This document shows, one piece after another, positions 1 to 13,721 of a stretch of DNA of 64,000 bases. The stretch comes from Paraescarpia echinospica (taxonomy: Eukaryota; Annelida; Polychaeta; Sabellida; Siboglinidae): the NCBI GenBank assembly GCA_020002185.1, contig CM034538.1, positions 64,114,333 through 64,178,332 of the forward strand, written 5' to 3'. The notes beneath the pieces were generated by a model. It ran no database searches and was not told where the DNA came from. It saw nothing but the letters and a program-made list of their open reading frames with translations. Position 1 is the stretch's first letter; each line of letters starts with the position of its first letter. Position numbers and translations under genes: made by a program.

Positions 1-102
1 TCGGCACAGCGTGGGACGCGGAGAAAGACCAACGGTCGGGAACTTGGTGTGAAAAGTTGACGAGGAGCGCTGTGTAGGAAAAGACTGACAAAATAAGGCG
101 AA

Positions 103-3100
103 ATGGCAGCGTGGAAGACGGCGATGGAGGGCGCTGCGGTGCTGATCTTCCTTATGGTGAGTTGGTTGTTTATATATATATATATATATCCTACTATTGT
201 ATACGTCGTGTCCGGTTATGTTATGTTATGTTATGTTATGTTATGTACTTTGGTCTCGCAATGTTATAGTTTATTGTTACCAGATACCCAGTCATAAAAT
301 ACATGTGTCATGTGATTGGGGTAGTTGACACATGTTACCATTTCTACCTAAACGCCTTATCATTGTATTGGAAGAGTATCCTAACTGAACAGGAATAACG
401 ACCAACATTTATGAAGATTTCGATAACCAGCCAGTGTCAATGCAATGGCGGCGAGTGGCAATATCATAATTGTGAAGCAAAAACAGAATCCACAACCACA
501 ACCTTCAACGACCATATAATGCTTCTGAAGCCATCGATTATAATAAAGTCATCTATCAATGTTCAACTGAGTCGCTCAAGATATCGTAACTATAGCTATA
601 TGCGTCTCGGCACATGTTTCAAACTGTTTATGAACTTGGCTCCTTTATTTTATTTCCATTTTATAGTTCCCGACATTGTTTGCCTCAGGACTTGCGTCAC
701 CCGTGAAGTATGCTGTCGTGGGTAGACTGTTTAACTAAGTCTATTACTTATATTGCGTCTCGATGCCACGTCGTTTTAAATTATACCCATCATTGATATA
801 CCCCGTAATCATCTATTTTAAGTCAGACAGTTATTCTAATGCCATCTTAAATCAATCAGACTCCTAATCTATGCGTCATCGGTGCGGTTTGAACTACATT
901 TTGTCTGGTGCATGGTTTATTAGTTCATTCGCTCACCGACGGACCTAATATGGGAACACACTTGCTGATCAGATAACATTTAACTCCAAAGTGAAGTATA
1001 ACAAGTTAACGCGTAAATGGTAAAACGCTCTACAATCCACCTATAATGGAATGCGGTGAAGTCGGTAAACCCGAACATGGTATATAGAACGGACGAACCA
1101 GGCGAAGCGCGGGCTACTACACTCAAACACGCCTGATCCGGTTAAACACATTTACCACTCTTTAAAAAAGTATTTTTTTTGCAGTAGTTTGTGGTTGTTA
1201 TAAAGTGGACCACATTGACTTTGCATCGGCGCGTCGTGAATATAGTAACAATCCGCCTGCTAGCGTGGCGGGTAGACGTGCGAATTAAAACTGTAATATA
1301 TCGCATGCACAACGCTGACAGATCGCGCGTGTAAAATAGGTTTATTTGTTAGACCCGATTTGATCAACAGAAGGAATTTCTTTTCAAAAACGCTGCTTTT
1401 TATAAACTGCATGGAGATGACGTGTGTGTATCCGTGGTTGTGCAAAAATAGTTCATGGAAAAAAGACATACTTATCTTTATGCATGGACGAATGCTTGAT
1501 TTTTGGTTGGCTGGACTTTCAACTTGCACCTCTACAATGAATAGTTGTCTAAATAAGAAGATGCTTTGTAGGTACCCAGTGGAATAAGAAAAACACTCTT
1601 GAGATAATTCCGTGAACATTCCATCATTTCGTCAAAGTAAGCAGATTTTCAAATCACTACCTTGGATCGCCCACGGAATGTCCGTGGAATGTGTCTTTGT
1701 AGTTTCTTTGTCGCATGTATCGAGTGACCACTCGTTTGTTTCCGACCCTATTTCACACTAACCCCATTTCTGGTTTCAGGTGACCACGGCTAATTCATCA
1801 CGTAACTACGGTAAGTAACCACGTCTTTCTTTTCTTTGTGCTGGGTCCACGCGTAGGTATGCCTTGTGCCTTGACGGCGGTCTGTACGACCACTGGTCAT
1901 AACCGATCTTAGCGCGTGACAATAGTGCCTTTGGTTAAGACACTGCTCTGTATAATTAAAGGAACGAGGTTATCTGATATTAATTACACGGTCAGTTATT
2001 GTGGTCTATGCAACTCATTATGATTAGATGACTAATCTTAAATGCGCAATGCTCGTAACACTGATAACATCGGCCTGGCTGCCAGAATCCAAACTATTTA
2101 CTCAACTCAACGCGGTTGCATACTGAAGGTTGTGGAATTTAAAACATCCGAGACAGACATACTAAATAATAACTGATGACAATGAAAACATTCTACAATT
2201 AAAAGGTACTACATTTTACATTCCTCTTCCCTCCGATGTTTGTGGTGAATTTGGCCTCGATATTGGTCCTCGATTTTTGTTTCCCTTCCCCATTCACTGA
2301 TCTCGTTTCACTGCCGTCTCCATTCCCTCGCACCCATCTCTCATTCCCGTTCTCCCTTCCCAATCCCTCCAAATCCGTCCTCCCATCGCAGTCGTAGTCG
2401 TCTCTCTTCAGCTTCTAGCTTTCACTGTGAGCACATCCGCTCACTTCATTAGCTGCTTAAATAATTGGTTTATTGTAATGTTATGAAATTAATTATTAAC
2501 TCATATGAATACAAAATCTGGGTATATAATACAATCGCAAAAATATATCAATATATAATTTCATACATTGTATGATTTTTAAACGCGTTTAAATCCCTTA
2601 AATCAACGCAGATAGATACTTTATTTATGATGGGCAAAAGGGTCGTCGTTGTTGCCGAGAAAGAGCATCACGCATCGCATCGCATCGCGCATAGCATCAC
2701 CCATGGTCCTTAGCATCGTCCATCGCATCCCCTATCGCCCATCGCAACGCGTAATGCATCATCGCGCAACGCTTTGCGAAATTCAGAACTAAACAACGAT
2801 AGCCCTTCTAGGGCATCATAATTATTTTATTTACAACACATATCACAATGCAGAACATGGCGCGTATAAAATGGCACAGCTAGAGGGTTAGCAAGAAAAT
2901 TGCACAAATGCGTGCAATCATCGTATTTTCATTGTGCATCGCTTCCTCGAACGCGTTACGCTTGTTATCTAGAGAGTATAATTTAATCACAAACTTGCCG
3001 TAAGTGTTGTCACCGGACACCGCCTCCCGTTGTTAGCCCGTCTCGGGCGCGGGTCAAGCCGGCATTCCAGCTGTCAACATTTGTCCCACGCGACATACGG

Positions 3101-6100
3101 TCACACGCTTTATTGTGGTGTTTGTTTAACAACACGTCCGTCAAGCGTAAAGAAGATGCCGCAATCCATCGCCGCTCGGTAGTGTTTCGTTACACAGCTT
3201 CATGTGATGTGACGTTTTGCGTGGTTCGTGCGCGGTTTATTTATTTGGATAACAAATGCTGAAACACATCATTCACACATCGATGACGGACATACACAGC
3301 AGGGAATACAAACACCAAATTAACTATGCAGGCATTGTCCGACAGTCCGAGCGACATACTTTCGCTAATGTTAACTTGCCGCTCCCAAATAGTGTTTTGT
3401 GGAATCACTGCACGTTTTCGATCTATCACGTTTGATGAATGCGAATCGTAAGCACAAATGGACGTACAATAGGCCTGGTAGGTAATTGTTCAATACAGCC
3501 ACGGGTATTATATTTACATAGTTCATGGTCCGCTTCGTTTCACCGGTTTTTGTCAAGGTTCGGATGAATGTTAAAGGTGACCAGTTTGCAAGTGTTTCCG
3601 TCGCATATATCAAATATATTGATTCGTGATTCGTTGCAATAAAGCACACAAAATGGCAGGATACGTATGAGCATCGATGACTGCACACGCAACCGATTAC
3701 AAAATAAAGTTATTCGGAAGGTACTTCAAAATTCGGTGAAACAATATAATTCGCTGCAATGTTCAAATCATATCTTGGATTTGGCCGATAGGCATAAAGT
3801 ACAAAATTTAATAATGAAAAGTCAAGTTTAACTTTTTCACCAGGCACAGGACTTGTCTTACTTTATTTTTTATTGTTCGGAGTAAACCGACAAGTCCTAG
3901 TCAGGCTTTTGAGAGAGTATAATTTTCTTACTAATTAACTTGTATTTTCCGTTAAATTGTTGGCGAATAATTAGTCAAGACACGGAAAGAAAAAAGATAA
4001 TGGTCATTTTGTGGTGGCTGCGTTCTGTTTGGGGTTTAACATTATCGCGTGGGTTTACGACGAGTTTGATTACACAGATGTATGTCTTTTTTTGTTTTCC
4101 CTTTGTAACAAAACCCTCCAGACGCTACATTTGCGTGCGCCGTGTTCGCGATTGAAGAAGACAACTAACACGCAGACATGCAAAGATTGCAAAAAGGTGA
4201 CACCTGACGGCCTCTAGGCGCGAAAATAAAGGTGGCTCTTTTTGTTGCAACAACATTTGTGCCGTTGTTGTGGTCGACCCTATATACATGACACTCCATC
4301 TTACAGCCGTATATCACGTCTTTTTTTCCCTCAACAAACCAGATAGGTGTTAAGCGCTCTCTAATTGATTATCTATTAGATCGCCTACTCGCGCCCACTC
4401 TTTATTTACCCAGCTGGCTCGCACATTGGGTAACGTCAAACCGTATCGCATGCATCATTGCGGTATTCTAGGAATGGCGAATCTTCGTTGGGTTCAGTTT
4501 CCCGCGGCGATGGCATTTGACGAGGTAGGGATGACTAGGTTTGTATCGCGATTTGCGGGAGAAGCTCAAGAAAAAGTTACATTCGACAAATTGGTGCACT
4601 TCCGGCGACGATAAGACAAGACGATTTTTGGCGGCAGAACGAGACTAAACAGCGCCGAGTCACTGGCAGACAGCGTCAGATACAGCGGAGACAGTCATAG
4701 GAATACAAAATTGCGTTGTGCCTTGTGCAGCGCCAATATAGCATCAGTGTACACGAAACTAACCGCAGTGATTTTCCGTGGTGTTTTCCTGGTTCACGCC
4801 TTCAACTTCGTGAATCGTCCATGCGATTATACACGCTGAATTAAATTGTAGATGGAGATATTACATAATAGCATGATCGATATATAAAGGATAGATTAGA
4901 TTTATATATATAACAAAATAAATATATATTTCGTATGATGGCATAACTTTTGCAATCACAATGCAGTTCACTGACTGACATGCATGCATAAATGTACCGG
5001 TTGTCCTCCGTTCCTTCGTCCTCATGGTTCCTTCGTCCTCATGGTTCCTTCGTCCTCATGGTTGCTTTGTACAGAGGTGAAGTCCAGCTTATGTACGGTT
5101 GTGTTACTCTTCCTGTAATTGCTTTCCGCTGTTCCCTATCAATAGCCCCCCCCCTACATCCACATTTCACCTACCATAAATTTTATCGGTCCCCCTCTTC
5201 ATGCAATCCTCTCATTTCAGCTGCGATCTTTCCGTTCCTTGTCTTGATGTGTTCCCATGTCTGTCCCCTTTTGTGCGCTGTCATTCTCATCACGTGATCA
5301 GAATGCATCATCCTGCATCTAAAAATCATAGCTTCTGGATGTGGTTATTGCAGTGTCCCACAAATAGATAACTTTTGTCGTTTCAGAATGCGGCACGAAG
5401 CCGGCAGACATCGTCTTCCTGCTGGATTCATCCAGCAGTATATGGGAGAAAGACTTCCCGAAACAACTGCGCTTTGTCGAGGGAGTGGTTGACATGTTCG
5501 ACATCTCGGCAGAGCAGATCCGCGTAGGTGTCGTCTCCTTCAGCAACTGGGCCTTCGTCGACTTCCAACTGAACGCTCACAAGTCGGAGGACGACGTCCG
5601 CCGAGCCATCAGGTGAGTCCGGCTGCTCATCGCTACCTGCAAACCGTTACACCGGGAGTCACTAGCATCAGTACGGTAGTTCGGCTCGTTTACAAAATAA
5701 TACGTCATCTCTAAAATATCATCATCACATTGGTTAATAGTCAAGCGGAAAAATGTTATGGACAAGACAATGGAAAGTGATTCAGTCTACATCGCGAATA
5801 GGGATCGTTGATGAATAGATTTGTGGTGCGTGAATAGGTTGAGTAGCATGCGACATCGATTCCGAAATACACGGGCGGCACACAATCTAATTAAGGAGGC
5901 AATTTTTGTCCCTCTTCCTTATCTTCTTCTTCTCCTTTTCCTTCACCGTCTTTTCTTATTCCTCGACTTCTTCGTCTCCTGGTCTTCCTCCTCCTCCTCC
6001 TCCTCCTCCTCCTTCTTCATCGAGCCTCCTTCTCTGAGTCTTGAATATTCTTCGTTTTTAATCTTGTTTTCCAACCTTCTTCTCTTCGCAGCATCTCCAA

Positions 6101-7998
6101 CAAACTAATCATGTTCACTTCAGTGGACGTTTCCCCTACTTCAAACACCACCACCTGCCAGTATCACACCTCGTCACCTCCTACAAACCAAAGCATAACC
6201 ACCAACAACCTCTTTACTCCCGCAGGAACATCGCCCACATCCGGGGCGACACGAACACGGCGTCGGCCCTGCGCTACATGCGTACGGAGATGTTCACGGA
6301 GAAGAACGGAGCTCGGCCCGGCATACCGCACATTGCCATCATCATCACGGATGGCAAGTCGAACAACCCGCAAATCACGCAGATGGAGGCGGCCAAGGCC
6401 CAGGCCCAGGGCATCCACCTCTTCGCCATCGGCATCGGCAACCACACCGACAACTCGGAGCTATACTACCTCGCCAGTGACCCGGACGACCATTACCTCT
6501 TCACCGTGGAGGACTACACGGCTCTGCTCTATATAGAGGACATCGTCGCCATCAAGACTTGCACAGGTCAGTTGAGCATCGGAACTGTTTTCATTATTCG
6601 TATACATATTAACTGGAATTCGGCATATTCGGATGATATAGCTTGCAGATTCATTGGTATGAATCACGTGCACATTCTTGTTCATGTTTCCTGAAATATT
6701 GCGTATTCGCACTCCAAAAACGTTCGCTACGCGTTCGCCTTTTAGCCCAATGCCACTCGAAGTTTGTAAAGATCATTAACTTATCAAAGCGTGATATGAC
6801 AGTAGGCTGTTTTCACGAGGAACAAGATTATTGCATGGCATTCAAGATCTGCAAAATCGGTCAAAGCAATCAAACTCCGCTGTTGTTGATATTCGGTCGA
6901 ACGTGCTGCCGTCTAGCGGCGTCTTCTGTGTAATGCAGTCACACAGTACTAGGTACACTCCCTTCGGTCTTTTAATGCATTGTAGAAATCAGTGAGACGT
7001 ACCCTTGTAGACATATTGCGATGTCTTTGCACAAACCCTGTTTTCTGATTTTTGTACAGTGTATTAACTTAAATAATTTACAGCACTTGCATGGTTTCGT
7101 TATAAACCTTTTCATTTACAATGTTCTCGTGGACCATTGCAACACCGATGATTTGCTGTTCCTGGTGTACCTATGAGGTTACTAGCCGATTCTCCCAGTG
7201 AGCATTGCAACACACCTGTCAACTGTGGGAACTCGTTCTACCCGGGCATCTAGATACACATCCAATACCAATTATTCACGGTTAACATGATTCAGTTAAT
7301 GCAAGACTGATAAGTAATGCAAGACTGATAAGTAATGCTTGGTACGCAGCAGACAGTGACGTGGTTGATGGACAGGTTAATGACATGTCGTCCATACGTA
7401 TACACATGTAATACAACAGAGGCATGTGCGCGGTCTTTGTGGCGTCATACATACGACGGACAAAGCGAAGATCTAATCTGTGTATGAGCCGGTGCATCGG
7501 CGACAATGTGACATCAAGGCACGTGGTATGACAACAGTAACAATCACTGTTGTCCCTCCGCGTGTCAACAGAACTCAATTCGCCCACTGTGTTGTATGTA
7601 TCATATCGTACCCCACCCTTTGTTGTCTGTCCTGTTGCGTTCTGACTAGTGCTATTGTGTCCCTGACTGGTCCTGTTGTCTGCTTGACTAGTCTTATTGC
7701 GTTATTGACTGCTCTTATTGTCTCTTTGTAGTTATCGACGCGCCATCGACGATTTTTGCAACAACCACCTTGCCTTTACCTGAGTCAGGTAGGTGATTAC
7801 AACGACAATAGGAAAACAATAGTAACTCATTCGTACGACAATATCATATCATACATCGTGTTTGTCCGTAAAACATATCATGATGTCACAGCGTTTAAAT
7901 TGTAACCTTGCCACGTAGACACCATCGACTTGTCCATGTATTAACCTTTATATCATAAATTTAGTAGTATCGGTAGTAGCATTGCTAGTAGTAGTAGC

Positions 7999-8059
<61 letters not shown>

Positions 8060-9610
8060 ATAGTTGTAGTGGTACATATTAGTAGTAATAGTAGTAGTAG
8101 TAGTAGTGGTAGTGGTACATAATACTAGTAGTAGCAGTAGTACTAGTGGTGGTGGTGGTAGTAGTAATAGTATTAGTAGTAGTAGTAGTAGTAGTTGTAG
8201 TAGTTGTAGTAGTAATAGCGCTGTTCCAGTCATTCCAAAGCACGTTAGAGTTTGGTTATCTTCACAGCGACCCATCTAAGTTGTAACTTTACGATAATGT
8301 CACCAATGACCAATCCACGCGATAACAAGTCTACACTGACACCAGTAACCAATCAAAGTAAAGTAAAGGTGGTTCTTATATAGCGCAGTATCCAGATATC
8401 GGGACTGCTCTAAGCGCTTTACACTTTACTCCCTGGCAGACTTTTTCAATCGAACACACAGTCACGCTGCAATTAATGCGCGAAGATCATACACATATAT
8501 CCACCACTATCCATAGCCAGGTACTCATTCATATTTGCCCAAGGTTCGACACGACAACACAGTATTCAAACCCGGGTTCTCTCAGTTGAGAGTACGAAGC
8601 TCTAGCCATTGCACCACTGCGCTCCACAATCAGCATCAAGACATTGTCATATAGACACCAGTGACCCACCAACGTCACAATGTTGTCAAATTGACATACA
8701 TTACACATCGACGTCGCGATCTTGCCACATTGCAACCAACAACCCATTCATGTCTTATCCTTTCCACGCCCCACAAGTGTTCCACCCACGATCTGGCTAT
8801 AGACAGTTGTGGATATTTGTTTACGAATAGTCTTCGTGCATTAACGGCAGCGTGGCTGAATGCTTCCCAGAGAAGTCGACATTGTATGCAATTGAATAGA
8901 TCTGTCAGGGAGTAAAGTGTAAAGCGCTTTGAACAGTCCTAAGGACTGAATACTGCGCTTTATAAGAACTTACGTCTTTACTATATTTTATATATCTTTG
9001 CCTCACTGACACCCCCCTCTCTCCCACAGTGTGCGGTGACGCGGCTCTCGCCGACATTGTCTTCGCCACGTCGCCCGTAGCCGCGGCCAAGAGCACCCGT
9101 CGATCGATGGCCTTCTTCAAGAAGGTTGCCAGCGGCCTCGACATCGCCGAAGGCAAGATACACATCGGCATGGTGCCGAAGGAGTGCGACTCTGTAGACG
9201 CCGTCGACCTGAAAGAGGCCGGGCAGAAACAAAACGCAGTCCTCGAGAAACTCGACACGATCCTCGCCAACCGACAGTCGACGGCGAGCGTGCTGCGCTA
9301 CATGCGAGAGGCGAGCTTCAATCCAACGAACGGCGCCCGACAGAAGGCGAAAAGGATCGGCGTGATCATCGTGGACGAGGCGGAGGGCAGTCTGGCGGAG
9401 GCGAAGAGACAGGCGCGCAAGGCGCGGAGAGACGGCGACATCGAACTGTTCATCATCGGCGTCGGCCGCAAGATCAACAGGAAGGACCTGTATGCGCTGG
9501 CGACGAGACCAGTCAAAGAACATGTGTTCCTCGTGAGAAGTTACAAGGCACTCGGAGGATGGGTCGCCAAGAAAGTACAGAAGGCCATCTGTCCACGTAC
9601 GTACATATGA
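103..9610 (+). CDS. Secreted two-VWA-domain protein, six coding exons
   Basis: Predicted extracellular matrix or adhesion protein of the matrilin/collagen-VI-type VWA class; the ligand is unknown. Exons by GT-AG sites and phase: 103-156, 1780-1810, 5387-5612, 6226-6566, 7732-7788, 9030-9610. They sum to 1290 nt, 429 aa. Residues 1-23 form a signal peptide; the start has good context (gaaATGG). VWA1 (about 36-205) has a full MIDAS: DSSSS at 42-46, TNT at 113-115, TDG at 145-147. Residues 218-237 are a Thr/Pro-rich linker, possibly O-glycosylated. VWA2 (about 240-420) keeps the fold pattern but the DxSxS positions read S251, V253, A255. Cys30/216 and Cys238/424 bracket the domains. The last exon runs to an in-frame TGA, but a C|GTACGT phase-1 donor at 9597/9598 could splice to an unseen exon. 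The reading frame is certain; the function is inferred from domain class. Confidence 0.88.
157..5386 (+). other. Introns 1 and 2 of the VWA gene
   Basis: Long non-coding stretch broken only by the 31-nt exon 2 at 1780-1810, which closes the signal-peptide region. It contains a TA run near 171-189, a short TATGT repeat near 217-246, a pyrimidine-rich run about 2224-2420 and a degenerate CATCG-type minisatellite. Small ORFs here (for example near 3371-3688 and 4426-4614) resemble nothing I recognise and lack supporting splice structure. Confidence 0.6.
2665..2790. repeat. Degenerate CATCGC minisatellite
   Basis: A run of GCATCGCATCGCATCGC followed by many variants (catcacc, catcgtc, catcgc, catcatcgcg) inside intron 2. 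It looks like decayed simple repeat. No coding potential is evident. Confidence 0.7.
7961..8215. repeat. (TAG)n trinucleotide microsatellite
   Basis: Intron 5 holds about 250 bp of TAG/AGT trinucleotides with scattered TGG and TAA variants. The long Tyr-rich minus-strand frame through it is a repeat artefact. Confidence 0.95.
8341..8637 (-). mobile_element. tRNA-derived SINE, near full length
   Basis: On the minus strand the element starts at about 8637 with a tRNA-like head: an A-box-like AGCGCAGTGGTGCAATGG followed ~40 nt later by a B-box-like GGGTTTGAATACTG. It ends with a tail containing GTAAAGCGCTTAGAGCAG, TGCGCTATATAAGAAC and a short TTTAC repeat. The tail recurs at 8905-8975, which supports a dispersed family. 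It lies in the last intron of the VWA gene, antisense to it. The tRNA of origin is not assigned. Confidence 0.75.
8905..8975 (+). mobile_element. 3' fragment of the same SINE family
   Basis: Contains AGTAAAGTGTAAAGCGCTTT, a short spacer and ACTGCGCTTTATAAGAAC, matching the tail of the element at 8341-8637 in the opposite orientation. It is only 54 nt upstream of exon 6, and the acceptor tract is unaffected. The head is absent, so this is a 5'-truncated copy. Confidence 0.7.
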
Positions 9611-9965
9611 CTGTTGCATCTTAGATGTATACTCCCAGAATACTGGGCAACAGGGTGGATACAAATGTTGCCCCTCTAAATTAGTCCCTGTAACCAATTA
9701 CATTTTGTCGTGGAATAATCGTAAGATCATTTAATTCAGTTGGTTTTTCTACATGACGGACTTGTCTTTCAGACTAATTTAATTGTCTAGAAATTGTGTA
9801 ACCGCTATTTTGATTGCCTTGTATTGTTAAAGTGCACACATATAATAACTGCGTATTATTTATGTTCAGAACTGAATCCTATACTGCTGATATATTTACT
9901 GGTTAGTCTGTTCTGCCATGTGTCATACATATTATTAATTTCATAAATTATACTTATAAAATGTA

Positions 9966-9971
9966 AATAAA
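9966..9971 (+). terminator. Candidate poly(A) signal of the VWA gene
   Basis: AATAAA lies about 356 nt after the in-frame TGA, with a GT-rich stretch some 35 nt further on. It fits a terminal exon ending in this 3' UTR. AATAAA is common in AT-rich DNA, so confidence is moderate. Confidence 0.4.
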
Positions 9972-12900
9972 TATAAGGAGGACAATTGAAGTCGAGAGCG
10001 GTTATGTGTATTAAAAAAAACTTTGAATCTACACTTACTTTGAATAATTGATATGAATAAACAACAATTGTAACAAAATATGCACCATTGTTATATACAA
10101 CAGTGGTTGACGATAGACTACCTTATTTGTTTGCGTAGTGAATCCTTCATCTGTCAAGAATATTTCTATGATCGAAACCATTAGAAAGTCAAACAATATA
10201 GACCCCACATGTCATATCTAGATGCAATTATTTATTCGTGCTTTTTTGGTTTCCAGCAGCTTCCCTTTGAGAGGAGATACGACATGAAATTGATGACTGA
10301 TGTATATCTCTCCGCGGTGACTGCAATAGTCGACACGCCGGTCGAACGTTCACAAAACAATACCACGTGATATGGTAGCGAGAAACGAGTCGACGTCTTT
10401 CTTTATCGGCTAAACAGACTATATCTGTATGCAAACCTATACGTCAAACACCCGCTGCTAACTCGTGTGGTTGATGTTTCTCTGGGTGATACGCGAAGTT
10501 TTCAGCGTCATACAAACTGCCAAATGTTCACGACATATTATGTTATCCGCATAAGAACAACCGCCGAAGTCAGTCCGTCATTTGATGCAGTCACGTCGTT
10601 ATTAGATCGACGTGAACTGTGCAGATTGTCAGCGGCTGGAGTCAAACGGGGGTCGACAAGAACTGTCCACGTGATCATCTTCAAAAAGGCCAATGTACAT
10701 ATACTGTAAATAAGGCTAAGAGGGCGTTAAGTCTCTGAGTGCAAAATGCATCTTTCAGACACAAAAGCTACATTTGTGGCACGGCCACGTAGCAGCAGAT
10801 GTGTTGAAAAAGAATCTTTCTGGTATAAGTAGTTTATTTGTTAGTACAGAAACCAGAAGACCAACGAACTTTTGTTAGCAAAAGTTTGTGAATGTTATCG
10901 CCATCGATGTTTGTTCGTATGCTTTTTGTACCAGGTGCCTTGACTGCAGACAGGTGATTACGTCTTTTTGGATCACCGACACCGTCTGATAAGAAGACGT
11001 CAGAAGAACTCGTTGAAATGTTCGTGTGATGATCGGATAGGCAGCTGCAGGCAGCTTTGTAGTTGTTAAATGCTTCTCCGGGGAGTTTGCTCGTGTCTGT
11101 GTGTATACTTGTTAAATCTTGTTAAATATTCCGGCAAGTGATATTCGATGAAGTGGAAGCACTATAAACTAAGGAGGTAAAAATGTAAAATAAGAGAAAA
11201 ATGTAAATATAAAACAAGACAGTTTCCAGACATAGGGATGAACGAGCACTACAACGCTGCTGAATCGCGGAAAGTACTATTAGGGTAGGGTGGGGCAATA
11301 TGTCAGGGTAAGAGACATAGTGTGCTTGGTGTCATACAGTATCTAATTCATTATCTTAGGTACAATGTTATGGAAGTTTGATTTTTCCCCAGGTTTGGTA
11401 AAGACGATTTGTATAATTACGAAGCTTATATTGTAATGTGAATTGCTCATTGCATGCTTTGGTTAAGCAGCAAGCGTATTGTGACCAGATGGACAGGCAA
11501 TGTGTGGCTCCATCTGGGATCTCGAAATTCATAGTTATGATCCTTGTGACTAGATGAAAGGGTTAAGCAAAGAGTGTTTCGTAAATAGTATGATGTTGGT
11601 AGCTGGGTGCAAGACTGCGCATGTGTATGAGCGACTGCAAAGTCCGGTGATGAGTGACGACGTTATTTATGTATTTATTTGAGGACAAGGATACCATCCA
11701 TTCCAAGAAGATATGTATATACCTGTGCCCATAATTTGTAATGTTTGATAAATACAATTTTATTACGCCAAGTATGTGTTGCATCTTGTAGGTAAGGTGT
11801 GCAATGCGTTCAACGTGAGTCTTTTTTTGACATAATCAGTATGTTATGGACCACAAACACACACACACGCGCACGTACTACACACACCACGCACGCACAC
11901 ACGCACGCGCACACACACACACACACGCATACGCACTCACTTTTTATAATACACTAACTTGATAATAATTTCGACGCTAAATGACACATAGCTCCATCTG
12001 TAGGAAATATATGAAATGCGAAAGAGGGCGCTACTTGTAAGCGTGCGGACGTGACCAACGACAGATAGACCTGGTGCATGTTAAGGTTTCGGCGGCGATT
12101 ATCATATCAGTTGATTTCTACTTTTTTTTTCATCGAACATTAGCAGGTGTTGGTATGAACATATGTACTACAAAAGAAAACATGACATTAATGCCATGCG
12201 GCACCAGTCCATCCTTTAAAACACTATTACTTTGTGTGTCACAGACTCAGTGGAATTCCCCTTCAAATTCTTGGAAACTATAACGACGTTTCCGTAGAAA
12301 CGATGACGTCAATTTCATGCCAACGCAGTTGTCTGCGAGTGTAAATTCCCTCGTCGTGCACGCACATCATAATTAGTCTGGTTATTCTGATACAAGTATC
12401 TTGTTTATGAAGATTACATAATTACATCGCGATGTTAAATAACTAATGCTGGCTGTAGTATTCTTGTTTTGCGACCAAACGCTGTTCCACACTCGACAAC
12501 GCCGCCATTTGTCAGTAACACGGGGCTGACCAATCAGATACCACCAAAACACATACTAGCACGTGGGGCCGTAGGCCAGTCATAAACACAAAGTCGTTCA
12601 ACATTTAGTAATTACAAATGCAGATTGCAGGGCCTAGTTGGCTTAAACACAAGATGAATCGGTTCATTGAATTGCATATCTACAACACCATAAAAAAAGT
12701 CAATGCAAGTTTGAAAGGGAATAATCGTGTCCGGTGACTAATTAAATGCACATTACAGTTGCGTTAAAACAGAATTATCGTCAATATTTTGAACAAATTG
12801 GATACAAACCTATTCGCGCCACCCTTTTTGAGCGCGTGACGTTTCTTGGACCGTATAGTTCGCCAGACGGCAGCACCAGCAACGCATTCGAGTCGGTGTC

Positions 12901-13670
12901 GGAGGACATGGTGTCGGTGGACATTTTTGAAAAGCGTCATTTTAATTATATCCGCGAAACACTAGAGCAAACATACATGCTTTTTCTCTGAAACTAATTA
13001 CAAATGAATACTCCTTCCATGGAATATACCAACTATAGTGTTAGCTGTATAACATTTTCAGTACTCTATAGAACCACAAGTGTCGGTGGACACGCCCTTA
13101 AGTTCCCAAACTAAAACTCAGACAGTTTTGGTCTGTGATTAACTTGAAAAGGCCAGCGGTTTAAAAATGTTTGTGGTATTGATTAATTCCGTTTCTTGAC
13201 TTTAAATCATTCTGTTGTAACACTTCCTTATATCTATTTTAATAGGTTACATATTGTTTCAAAATTAGGTGTCGGTGGACACTAAAAATGACATAAAATC
13301 TGTGCAATGAGTAAAATATGTTTTCTGTGATTTTGTGCTTCGTTTGGGATCAAACAAATAGTTAAGACATGTATTCAGTCAAAATAATGTTATAACGTTG
13401 GTGGTACATTGTTGTTTTTATTTTAATGAGGTGCATAACTAAAATAATAAATGCCCACGGACACAAGAAAACTAACAATTTCCAACCGTTTCAGTACTGT
13501 ATATTCATAAATATTCACCACATACATAGAAAAGTATATATGTTCTTCAAGGTTTTTTAGAGATCTATTTGGAAAAAAACTGGATGAACTCAGTTATATT
13601 ATATCTGCTGCAAGTTGCAAGCAATGGAATGGATTTTGGGACCTGGTGCACATTTCGGTAGAATAGGCCA
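9972..13670. other. Intergenic, no gene recognised
   Basis: AT-rich DNA with only short unsupported ORFs. An ORF at 12746-12991 (81 aa) matches no family I know. It includes an AC/GCAC-rich microsatellite near 11848-11935. The string GTGTCGGTGGACA occurs three times (about 12907, 13080, 13270) with a variant near 12896, suggesting a decayed repeat. Confidence 0.6.
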
Positions 13671-13721
13671 ATCAGTCTCCATTCGCCAGAAAGCACCACC
13701 GTCGATGATTTGACTCCATTC

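Noticed and set aside
2640..2790. CRISPR-like short repeats
   Set aside because: Degenerate CATCGC minisatellite without spacers, in a eukaryotic intron.
5821..6108. 95-aa ORF with Ser run upstream of exon 4
   Set aside because: Translation of an intronic (TCC)n pyrimidine tract that also serves as splice-acceptor context.
6226..6310. RGD tripeptide (residues 110-112) as an integrin-binding site
   Set aside because: It lies in the MIDAS-forming GxTNT region of VWA1, where a Gly/Asp before TNT is structurally expected; chance occurrence is more likely.
8575..8637. Possible tRNA gene on the minus strand
   Set aside because: A- and B-box-like segments are present, but cloverleaf stems are not consistent and a SINE body follows; it is a SINE head.
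12746..12991. 81-aa ORF in intergenic DNA
   Set aside because: No motif, no splice partner, no duplicate; left as unsupported.
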